DNA from: Bacillota bacterium
GTDB lineage: Bacteria > Bacillota > Clostridia > Lachnospirales > Lachnospiraceae
Direction of reading: 5' to 3'
Assembly (NCBI GenBank): GCA_023386815.1
Contig: JAEWIZ010000026.1
Coordinates: 124,001-188,000, forward strand
DNA length: 64,000 nt
The notes below the pieces were generated by a model. That model was not told where the DNA came from, did not search any database, and saw only the letters and a program-made list of their open reading frames with translations. Positions 9,005 through 16,027 of the stretch are shown here, piece after piece. The translations under genes and the position numbers were made by a program. The stretch's first letter is position 1; each line of letters opens with the position of its first letter.

Positions 9005-9054
9005 ATGTATGCAAAAAGCGGTTTAGTTTTCACTAAACCGCTTTTTGCATACAT
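9005..9054. terminator. Strong bidirectional terminator hairpin
   Basis: A perfect 23-bp inverted repeat (9005-9027 with 9032-9054) with a 4-nt loop. The GCAAAAAGCGG / CCGCTTTTTGC core gives a T-rich 3' arm. It separates the convergent HD-GYP and ECF-transporter genes. Confidence 0.8.
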
Positions 9055-9056
9055 TC

Positions 9057-9128
9057 GAGCTTTAATATTTTTTTGCAATCTATGAGCTTTAATATTTTTG
9101 CTATCTCTGAACTTTATATATTTTTTGC
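9057..9128. repeat. Three short direct repeats at the 3' end of the ECF gene
   Basis: Three imperfect copies of GAGCTTTAATATTTTTTTGC begin near 9057, 9084 and 9109, spaced 25-27 bp. The last one overlaps the final codons of the minus-strand gene, so the repeat looks like local duplication of the gene's tail. Confidence 0.6.
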
Positions 9129-9689
9129 TACACCTAATTTGATTCTAGCGCTTGCAGGGAGACTGACAACTTTTTGTAAGGGTACCCACACTAGTGTCGC
9201 GATGATGAAATCGATACTGCTATGAATTAAGGTTCCTACACCTACTAAACCAATAACCATTGTAACAAAGCTGCTGGAGGATTGTCCCTTAAAGTAGAAG
9301 ACACTGGATACAATTACTTCGCATACAGCATGGATAATTGAAATTAAGAGTACAAAGGGAATTGCTGTTTTATAAGAATTAAGGATATTGCCATTCTTTT
9401 TTAAGATAAAAGCACCTATTACGGCAAAAACGATATGAGTTAATGCACGAAATACGATAACCGGTGGGAAACCGGCAATTAAGAAGCCGATGCTTGTGAT
9501 TAGTGATACAAAAGCAGCTACAACAGGAGAAATAAACATTGCAATAATAATTGGAACGTGACTGGCTAAGGTAAAGGAAGCGGGCTCAATTATTATTTTA
9601 ATCGGTGAAATTAGTGGAATCAAAATTCCGACTGCGCTAAGCAGAGCAGCGGTTGTCATAACTTTTACTTTGTTGGTAGTATTATTCAT
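9114..9689 (-). CDS. niaX: ECF transporter substrate-binding membrane subunit, niacin type
   Basis: S component of an energy-coupling-factor vitamin transporter, 191 aa with about six membrane helices. It resembles the NiaX niacin subunit family; this assignment is from overall sequence impression plus an upstream palindrome that resembles a NiaR site. The general EcfA/A'/T module is not nearby and would be encoded elsewhere. RBS AAGGA lies 5' of the ATG at 9689. A perfect sigma-A promoter and the operator-like palindrome lie directly upstream. Confidence 0.7.
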   Translation of the reverse strand: MNNTTNKVKVMTTAALLSAVGILIPLISPIKIIIEPASFTLASHVPIIIAMFISPVVAAFVSLITSIGFLIAGFPPVIVFRALTHIVFAVIGAFILKKNGNILNSYKTAIPFVLLISIIHAVCEVIVSSVFYFKGQSSSSFVTMVIGLVGVGTLIHSSIDFIIATLVWVPLQKVVSLPASARIKLGVAKNI

Positions 9690-9724
9690 AAATCAACATA
9701 TCCTTCCGTTTTTTAAATTTAAAT

Positions 9725-9740
9725 AGCTGTCTTGTCAGCT
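9725..9740. promoter_or_regulatory. NiaR-like operator palindrome
   Basis: AGCTGTCTTGTCAGCT is an imperfect palindrome inside TACAGCTGACAAGACAGCT on the minus strand. It starts three bases after the -10 element. Its form resembles the niacin-responsive NiaR/YrxA box (ACA..TGTCTTGACA..TGT), recalled from memory, so this is an inference. Confidence 0.4.
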
Positions 9741-9743
9741 GTA

Positions 9744-9772
9744 ATTATATCTGACTATACACACTATGTCAA
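9744..9772 (-). promoter_or_regulatory. Consensus sigma-A promoter of the ECF gene
   Basis: On the minus strand TTGACA (9772-9767), exactly 17 bp, TATAAT (9749-9744). A perfect consensus promoter, so repression by the adjacent palindrome would be needed for control. Confidence 0.85.
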
Positions 9773-9832
9773 CAGATCGTTATGAATTAAACTAAAAATT
9801 TTAAAATTGAACTTGTTCAGAAAAGTTTCTGT

Positions 9833-9892
9833 AAAAAAAGAAACTGTTGCATATCAGAAGTTTTACTTCTTAAGATATTATGCAACAGTTTC
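9833..9892 (-). terminator. Terminator of the Ldh2-family gene
   Basis: On the minus strand AAACTGTTGCATA pairs with TATGCAACAGTTT around an AGAAGT/ACTTCT inner stem, followed by CTTTTTTT. Confidence 0.75.
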
Positions 9893-9936
9893 AATCTAAG
9901 TATGATATCTATTTTATTCTAAAAATTAGATATTTT

Positions 9937-11043
9937 TTATTCAAATGGAAAGCGGAAGGGCAAATCAAATCGGTCACGAAGTGCTATAAATTCTTTCTGT
10001 ACTGCTTCTCCAATTGGAACACCCTTATCACAACGCTCTAACCAAGCTTCATATTCTTTCTCGCCAGCAGTATAGATTCGTTCCTGATCCGGAGCTTTCT
10101 TTGAAGCACGTAACTCACGTAGAATATCTCCGGTAGTTTTTTTGAAGCTATCTAAACCCATAAAGGCTTCAGGGTCAATTGCAAGAAAGAAATGTCCAAG
10201 CTGATAGGGTACCTTATTACCTTCTTCATTGATTCCCGTTAATAATTTTAAGTAATTGCCTGCTTGCAGTGCAGCTGATAGAATCTCAACAACAGTAGCA
10301 TAACCATAGCCCTTGTAACCACCAAGCTCTTCACCAATACCTCCCAGAGGTGCAAGAGCAGCGCGACCCTCCGTCAAATCAATTAAGATTTTCTCACTAT
10401 CCGTCAATGCGCTTCCGTCTTCTCCAATTACCGTCCCCTGTGGAGTGGGGCTGCCGGTACGAGCGTAATATTCGATCTTTCCTCGCTGAGTTATACTGGT
10501 AGCACAGTCAAGGACAAAAGGAAATTCCTCGTCTGTTGGCATACCAAAGGTAAGGGGATTTGTACCCAGCATATTCTCAACTCCGAAGGTAGGGGCAATA
10601 GAGGGGCGAGCATTCGTGCCGGTTATTCCAATAAAGCCTTGTTTAGTAGCCATGGTTGCATAGTAACCTGCTATTCCGTAATGTGTGGAATTGCGGGCAG
10701 CTACCATTCCCATACCATATTTTCTGGCTTTATCGATAGCCATTTGCATGGATCTGTAACCTACAATCATTCCCATACCATCATGCCCGTCAACAACGGC
10801 TGTTGTTGCAGTTTCACGAACAATTTCAAAGTCAGTAACGGGTTTTTGAATGCCTTCTAGCAGGCGATCCACATAGATTGCTTTAAATCGATTACAGCCG
10901 TGGCTTTCAATGCCTCTGCGGTCGCTTTCTAATAGAACATCTGTACAGATTACTGCTTCTTCATGTGGAACTCCCAGTTTTTCGAAGGTTGCAATCATGA
11001 AATTACCAATCAGTTCCCAAGAAATATAAGGTCTCGTCTCCAT
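9937..11043 (-). CDS. Ldh2-family malate/L-lactate-type dehydrogenase
   Basis: NAD(P)-dependent 2-hydroxyacid oxidoreductase of the Ldh2/YbiC fold (COG2055), about 368 aa, unrelated to classical lactate dehydrogenase. Family motifs include ESHGCNRF near residue 45 and NSTHYGIAGYY, which holds the catalytic histidine. The frame is open 12 codons further upstream, but AGGAGG lies just before the ATG at 11043, so I use that start. Known members act on malate, sulfolactate, ureidoglycolate or similar; the substrate is not resolved here. Single gene. Confidence 0.88.
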   Translation of the reverse strand: METRPYISWELIGNFMIATFEKLGVPHEEAVICTDVLLESDRRGIESHGCNRFKAIYVDRLLEGIQKPVTDFEIVRETATTAVVDGHDGMGMIVGYRSMQMAIDKARKYGMGMVAARNSTHYGIAGYYATMATKQGFIGITGTNARPSIAPTFGVENMLGTNPLTFGMPTDEEFPFVLDCATSITQRGKIEYYARTGSPTPQGTVIGEDGSALTDSEKILIDLTEGRAALAPLGGIGEELGGYKGYGYATVVEILSAALQAGNYLKLLTGINEEGNKVPYQLGHFFLAIDPEAFMGLDSFKKTTGDILRELRASKKAPDQERIYTAGEKEYEAWLERCDKGVPIGEAVQKEFIALRDRFDLPFRFPFE

Positions 11044-11276
11044 AAAATAATACCTCCTATAAGAATCATCGGTCGCCAAGTACTTATCCGGTAGCTATAT
11101 TGCATGCTTTCATTATAGCCTATTTTTATTCTTAAGCAATAGCGGAAGGGATTTAATTGTTAAATAATGCTATGTTAATGCAATAAATTCAGTTGTGAGC
11201 AAAAATTACAATTTATGCCATAAAGAATGTATATGCAAGGATTACTATTTTATGATAAGGAATTATCTCATATATA

Positions 11277-11753
11277 TTATAGATCACGCTGGAGGCGGTA
11301 AACAGTCCATTCGTCCATAGGTTTTGCACCAAGCTGCTTATAAAATTGAATCGAAGGCTCGTTCCAGTCAAGACATGACCATTCCACTCGTCCGCAGTTA
11401 CGTTCTATCGCAAGCTTTGAAAGGTATGCGAGCAGAGCTTTTCCAAAGCCTTTGCCTCTCATTTCCGGTTTTACAAACAAATCCTCCAGATATATCCCCG
11501 GTCGTCCAAGAAAAGTAGAAAAATTGTGGAAGAATAGGGCGAAGCAGACGGGTACTTGTTGATATTCTCCGATGATTACTTCTGCTTTTTTCTGCTGGAA
11601 GAGAAATTCGGTTAAAAGTTCCTCTGTTGCAACTACATCGTCCGACATCTTTTCATAATCAGCTAGTTCTTTAATAAAGGTTAAAATCAGACTAACGTCT
11701 GCTGGTTCTGCGCTACGAATGTGAAAGCCTTCGATGGTTACTTCTGGTATCAT
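11277..11753 (-). CDS. GNAT acetyltransferase, diamine/spermidine acetyltransferase-like
   Basis: Acetyl-CoA-dependent N-acetyltransferase of about 158 aa. FIKELADYEKM near the N-terminus and YLEDLFVKPEMRGKGFGKAL (acetyl-CoA loop RGKGFG) are hallmarks of the SAT1-like group that acetylates polyamines or thialysine. The frame is open for 46 more codons, but AGGAG lies eight bases before the ATG at 11753, so the upstream extension is rejected. It is divergent from the glycosylase gene, with about 170 bp between them. Confidence 0.82.
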   Translation of the reverse strand: MIPEVTIEGFHIRSAEPADVSLILTFIKELADYEKMSDDVVATEELLTEFLFQQKKAEVIIGEYQQVPVCFALFFHNFSTFLGRPGIYLEDLFVKPEMRGKGFGKALLAYLSKLAIERNCGRVEWSCLDWNEPSIQFYKQLGAKPMDEWTVYRLQRDL

Positions 11754-11924
11754 ATACATTACTCCTATCCTGTTCAGTATTTTGCTAATAAAGGTATTAG
11801 TTTGTTGTATTATAGCACTTTCACTCCTTATGTACATAGAAAAAAATACCTTTATATCAAAAAGAATGCTGATTGCGTCGAGGATTGACATATATTATAC
11901 TTGGTATAAGGGGGGCTAGATAAA

Positions 11925-12764
11925 ATGAGAGTTAAGAAAAGAAATTTTAATATTCAACAAATAGCCGACTCAGGTCAATGCTTTCGCATGAATCAGAGGA
12001 AAGCTTTAACGAATAAGATCAGCTATGAGATGATTGCTTATGGAAAATATCTGGAGCTGGAGCAAGTTGAAGAGGATCAGGTTGAATTTAGCTGCTCTGA
12101 GGAAGAATATTATGAGCTATGGGAGGATTATTTTGATCTATCCTATGATTATGAGAGTCTGGTAAATCAATTAATCGAGGGTGAGGATACCTTTTTAAAA
12201 GAAGCCGCAGCTTATGGAAAGGGAATACGAATTTTAAAGCAGGAACCCTTTGAAGCAATGATAAGCTTTATCATATCACAAAACAAGAATATACCTGCCA
12301 TTCGCAGCGGAATTGAAGCTTTGTGCGCTCAGTATGGGGAGAGAATAATAGTAGATGAGAAGGGTAAGAAAGAGTATTATGCTTTTCCGACCCCGGAAGC
12401 ATTAGCGGATGCCGACAAAGAAGATTTGCGTAGACTTAAGATGGGATACCGGGATGACTACATAATTAGTGCGGCTAAAGCAGTAAAAAACGGCGAAATT
12501 AATCTTGAATACTTAAAAAAAGTGGGTTTTGATGAAGCAGTAAAGGCCTTAAAAGGGGTTCATGGTATTGGAGATAAGGTGGCAAATTGTATATCCTTAT
12601 ACGGGTTACATCATATTGAAGGCTTTCCGATTGATGTTTGGATTAAAAGAGTTCTAGATGAAATATATCATAATGAGTTTAAGAAAGAGCAATACTTTGG
12701 ATATGCGGGAATTGTTCAGCAATATATGTTTTACTATATGCGCTATCTCAAAGGCAGAAGCTAA
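11925..12764 (+). CDS. ogg: 8-oxoguanine DNA glycosylase / AP lyase (Ogg type)
   Basis: Base-excision repair enzyme of 279 aa removing 8-oxoguanine. The N-terminal OGG_N domain contains SGQCFRM near residue 17. The helix-hairpin-helix is GVHGIGDKVANCISLYG near residues 211-227 with the catalytic lysine (GDKVA), followed by FPIDVWIKRV carrying the catalytic aspartate. RBS AAGGGGGG precedes ATG 11925. Length fits bacterial Ogg1 proteins. Monocistronic. Confidence 0.9.
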   Translation: MRVKKRNFNIQQIADSGQCFRMNQRKALTNKISYEMIAYGKYLELEQVEEDQVEFSCSEEEYYELWEDYFDLSYDYESLVNQLIEGEDTFLKEAAAYGKGIRILKQEPFEAMISFIISQNKNIPAIRSGIEALCAQYGERIIVDEKGKKEYYAFPTPEALADADKEDLRRLKMGYRDDYIISAAKAVKNGEINLEYLKKVGFDEAVKALKGVHGIGDKVANCISLYGLHHIEGFPIDVWIKRVLDEIYHNEFKKEQYFGYAGIVQQYMFYYMRYLKGRS

Positions 12765-12957
12765 TTCTATTTGGTATTTTAAAATTAAATTTTTAAGAAT
12801 GGTAGGAATAGTATAGGTTGAATTTATAGAAGTATCTTAAAAATGGAAAGCTAATTAACTTAAATTACAATAATCAAAAGCATAAGCATGATGACATTCG
12901 GAGAAAATAGTTGAGAGATATATTTTGAATTCTCGATTAAATAGGAAAGGTGGAATC

Positions 12958-13320
12958 ATGAGTATGAGTAAGGAAGGAAAAGCCTCAGAAACAGAAAATA
13001 GGGTAGAGAATCTAATTAATTTGGTTGAGAAAGAAACGCGAACACAAAGGCATTTGGAGGAACATTCTGATATATCCTCTTCTCCGGAAAATATTGAGCA
13101 TGCAAAGGAAGTAAACCAAAATCGCAGGCAGAAGATAGAGAATATAAAGGATATCTTGGCGAATGGAGAAAAAGATAATACAATAAAAAATACGGAAAAA
13201 CGGATGCGCTATGCCGGAGGTTATTTAAATAATAATGCTGATCATATGGATAGTGAGACATTAAAAAATGCACAGAAAAAGCAGGAGAATAGAAGAAACC
13301 AATTAGATCAGCTCAAATAA
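12958..13320 (+). CDS. Small charged helical protein with an internal duplication, unknown function
   Basis: A 120-aa hydrophilic protein rich in Glu, Lys, Asn and Gln, with no membrane segment or cysteines. Two similar halves of about 45 residues are visible: each runs from a TE/R-rich helix through SPENIEHAKEVNQNRRQKIE or SETLKNAQKKQENRRNQLD to a leucine-containing end. The start is ATG 12958 behind AAAGGTGG, not the upstream ATG 12925. I do not recognise the family; a small acid-soluble or DNA-binding spore-type role is only a guess. Confidence 0.65.
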   Translation: MSMSKEGKASETENRVENLINLVEKETRTQRHLEEHSDISSSPENIEHAKEVNQNRRQKIENIKDILANGEKDNTIKNTEKRMRYAGGYLNNNADHMDSETLKNAQKKQENRRNQLDQLK

Positions 13321-13360
13321 ATCACGCAAAGATATCGTCATAAAAATAAAAATCAAAACT

Positions 13361-13408
13361 TAAGGGATATTTCATCTGACCAATAATCATCGGATGAAAT
13401 ATCCCTTA
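13361..13408 (-). terminator. Terminator of the thioesterase gene
   Basis: A perfect 16-bp stem (TAAGGGATATTTCATC with its complement) and a 16-nt loop. On the minus strand it is followed by AGTTTTGATTTTTATTTTTA, so it mainly serves the minus-strand gene. Confidence 0.75.
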
Positions 13409-13447
13409 CAATATAGAACAGAAGATCAGCTATATTGACGATTTTAA

Positions 13448-13918
13448 CTAATAGCCTTCATTACGGCGGCTTAATCTTAGTTCATGTCTTTTTTCACCGC
13501 CCATCCATTCGGCTTTTTCTGACTCGGTTTCTACGATTAAGCTGGGCACCGATGTTGGCTTGCCATGTTGATCAATTGCTACCATAACAAGATAGGCACG
13601 ATTAACGACCTTACGGATTCCGTCAAGATCTTCTACATAGGTATCAACTCGTACCTCCATTGAGGTTCGTCCAACATAAGTCATTCTCCCGATCAGTACC
13701 AAAGTATTATTAACAAAGGCACCCGCTTTAAATTGCAGATTATCGATGGCTACCGTGGTTACATTGTAGCCGGAGTGACGTCTGGCTACAACAGCAGCCA
13801 CAACATCAACCCATTGGACTAACTGGCCGCCGAATAGGCGATCCGAACCATTTATATGAGAGGGCATTATGATCTGCACCTGTTCTGTTATTGAATCTGA
13901 CACACGTTTTGCTTCCAT
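13448..13918 (-). CDS. Acyl-CoA thioesterase, hotdog fold (YkhA/YciA type)
   Basis: Hydrolyses acyl-CoA to free acid and CoA; 156 aa, one hotdog domain. Visible family features are HINGSDRLFGGQLVQWVDVV near residues 21-40, which forms the active-site helix with the conserved G-G-Q/W-D stretch, and YVGRTSMEVRVDTYVE in the strand region. AAAGGA lies upstream of the ATG at 13918. Monocistronic with its own terminator. Chain-length preference unknown. Confidence 0.85.
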   Translation of the reverse strand: MEAKRVSDSITEQVQIIMPSHINGSDRLFGGQLVQWVDVVAAVVARRHSGYNVTTVAIDNLQFKAGAFVNNTLVLIGRMTYVGRTSMEVRVDTYVEDLDGIRKVVNRAYLVMVAIDQHGKPTSVPSLIVETESEKAEWMGGEKRHELRLSRRNEGY

Positions 13919-14166
13919 AATAAAATCCTTTCGCTTATAATATATCAGTTTATTTTATATCTATTTGAGAAACTTGACAAGAGCTACGAAATCAGTATCC
14001 AAAAAAAATGACATCTTCCCGTAAAAATCTGTATTTACTTGTATTTTTTAACAACTATAATATATTTTGTATAGGTCTAAAGAAGGATATAGCTGTAATA
14101 CTTTTTATTTTGTATTTTACAAAAAGGAGGGAATTCAGTGGTAGATTTGATACCCTGAAGGTGAGG

Positions 14167-15960
14167 ATGATGAGGTCATTAAATATCAAAAAAAGCTTGA
14201 CTCTTGCATCGATTTTAAGGAATAGAAAAGTATCGACCAAACTTTTCATCATTGTACTGACAGCAGTTATTATGACAGTGGTTAATGTAATACAACTGGG
14301 GGTTCAGACGAATAAAGTTAGCACTTTATCAGAAAACACCTATTACCAACAAGTATACCTAAATACCAGAAGCATTATGAGCGCAGAGAGAAGCTTATAC
14401 CAAGCAGCGTTATCCTTACAGGCAATTGGATATGGTAAAGATAAGCTGACCAGAGAAGAGGAAGAGAAGCTTTTTAAGGAGTATGAATTCAAATCGGAGA
14501 AGGGTTTGGAGCTTGTCAATAAGACGATTGATATACTGAAAGCATACTCTGTATTTAATACCTTTCAATTCTCTGGACCCAAATATACAATCTATGAGTT
14601 AAACAATGCTTTTCAAAGCTCCTATCAGGATTGGATAAATAGCTATAATCCTCTGACCGGTGAAGGCGATATGATAGCCCAGCAGGAGAATTACCAATAT
14701 ATGATCGATAACCTGAATAATATGTCGGATCTCTTAGAAGAGTATAGTACTTATATAACAGTGGAAATAAGAAAGGATATGAAGGAGGATTTGATAAAGA
14801 CGATTTTGCTTTCTACCGTGATTTCAATAGCAATCATAATCCTTTCGAGCTACATCGTCATTTATCTAAAGAATAGTATAAAGCACATTACAGCAGACAT
14901 GGATCAGATAGCGAAGAAGAACCTTACCTTTATACCGTATATGATCCATTCGAAAGATGAACTGGGGGCTTTATCAGAATCAGTTAATTCGGTTAGCAAT
15001 TCCTTAAAAAGTATTTTGCAACAAGTAATGGAATCAACGAAAATGTTATCCAAGTCATCGAAAAGTATGAAATCCCATTCCGGTGAAGTAAATGTCTCCA
15101 TGATTGAGATAGCGGGGACGATTCAGGAGATTGCAGAGGGGGCAAATCATCAGGCAGAGGATTCAGGAAAACTAGTAAATGAGATTAACCTTTTAGGTGA
15201 GGTGATACAGAAGAATACCAATAGTGCTCAGGAGCTTACTCTGGCTAGCAAGGCAATTGAACTTGCCAGCGAAGAGGGCTTAAACAGCGTAAATGCCTTA
15301 GAGATGGTAGCAACAAAAAATGAGGTTGCATTTCAGTCTATTTTTGACGCGATACATACTACAAATGAAAATGCTGGACAAATAGGGAAAGCAATCGAAA
15401 TGATCAGTTCCTTGGCGGGTTCCACGAAGTTGCTGTCCCTGAATGCAACGATTGAAGCTGCACGAGCCGGTGAAGCTGGCAGGGGGTTTGCTGTGGTTGC
15501 AGAGGAAATAAACAAATTATCAGAGCAGACAGAAGCAGCAACAAAGATGATTGATAATATTTTGAAGACCTTAAATAATAATATTATTAGTGCCAGCGAT
15601 AAAAGCAGAGAGGTTCAAGAAACAGTAAATCTTCAGACCTTGGGTGTTGCAGATACAAAAAAGAAATACCTGGCCATCATGAAGACTCTGGATCATATTA
15701 ACGAACAGATTAGCAGTCTGAATGAAGTTTCAAAGGACATGGAGCAAAGTAGAGCTCATGTAATGAATATCGGACTCAGTGTCTCTGCAATTTCTGAGGA
15801 AAATGCAGCCAGTACGCAGCAAACTGCATCATCAATTCAAGAGATACTGTCAGCAGTTGAACAGATCAATCTGATTGGTGAAGAGGTCGATCATATGATT
15901 GTTGCGATCACCTTACTGGTGGAACAATTCCATTTGAATAGTATTCCTGAATACGCTTGA
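14167..15960 (+). CDS. Methyl-accepting chemotaxis protein, transmembrane
   Basis: Chemoreceptor of about 597 aa signalling to CheA/CheW. Layout: membrane helix near residues 25-45, an extracellular four-helix-bundle-like sensor of about 165 residues, a second membrane helix near 213-235, HAMP, then the signalling hairpin with the tip region EAARAGEAGRGFAVVAEEIN. The frame is open from 14008, but the upstream part reads like intergenic DNA. AAGGTGAGG directly precedes ATG 14167/14170. A six-codon frame with a strong RBS (14138-14158) sits just before it. Ligand unknown. Confidence 0.88.
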   Translation: MMRSLNIKKSLTLASILRNRKVSTKLFIIVLTAVIMTVVNVIQLGVQTNKVSTLSENTYYQQVYLNTRSIMSAERSLYQAALSLQAIGYGKDKLTREEEEKLFKEYEFKSEKGLELVNKTIDILKAYSVFNTFQFSGPKYTIYELNNAFQSSYQDWINSYNPLTGEGDMIAQQENYQYMIDNLNNMSDLLEEYSTYITVEIRKDMKEDLIKTILLSTVISIAIIILSSYIVIYLKNSIKHITADMDQIAKKNLTFIPYMIHSKDELGALSESVNSVSNSLKSILQQVMESTKMLSKSSKSMKSHSGEVNVSMIEIAGTIQEIAEGANHQAEDSGKLVNEINLLGEVIQKNTNSAQELTLASKAIELASEEGLNSVNALEMVATKNEVAFQSIFDAIHTTNENAGQIGKAIEMISSLAGSTKLLSLNATIEAARAGEAGRGFAVVAEEINKLSEQTEAATKMIDNILKTLNNNIISASDKSREVQETVNLQTLGVADTKKKYLAIMKTLDHINEQISSLNEVSKDMEQSRAHVMNIGLSVSAISEENAASTQQTASSIQEILSAVEQINLIGEEVDHMIVAITLLVEQFHLNSIPEYA

Positions 15961-15969
15961 TCTAATGAG

Positions 15970-16014
15970 AAAAGGGTAGGTGCAAAATCATAAAGATTTG
16001 CAGCCTACCCTTTT
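15970..16014. terminator. Bidirectional terminator between MCP and GGDEF-EAL genes
   Basis: AAAAGGGTAGG pairs with CCTACCCTTTT (15970-15980 with 16004-16014) around an inner CAAA/TTTG stem; the arms are A/T-rich at their ends, suiting both strands. Confidence 0.75.
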
Positions 16015-16027
16015 GGGTTGATCTTTA

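Noticed and set aside
11754..11891. 46-codon N-terminal extension of the SAT1-like acetyltransferase
   Set aside because: Family starts at the IPEVTIEGFHIR region and AGGAG lies correctly before ATG 11753.
14008..14166. Long N-terminal extension of the first chemoreceptor
   Set aside because: The extension has intergenic-like composition; an RBS directly precedes 14167/14170.
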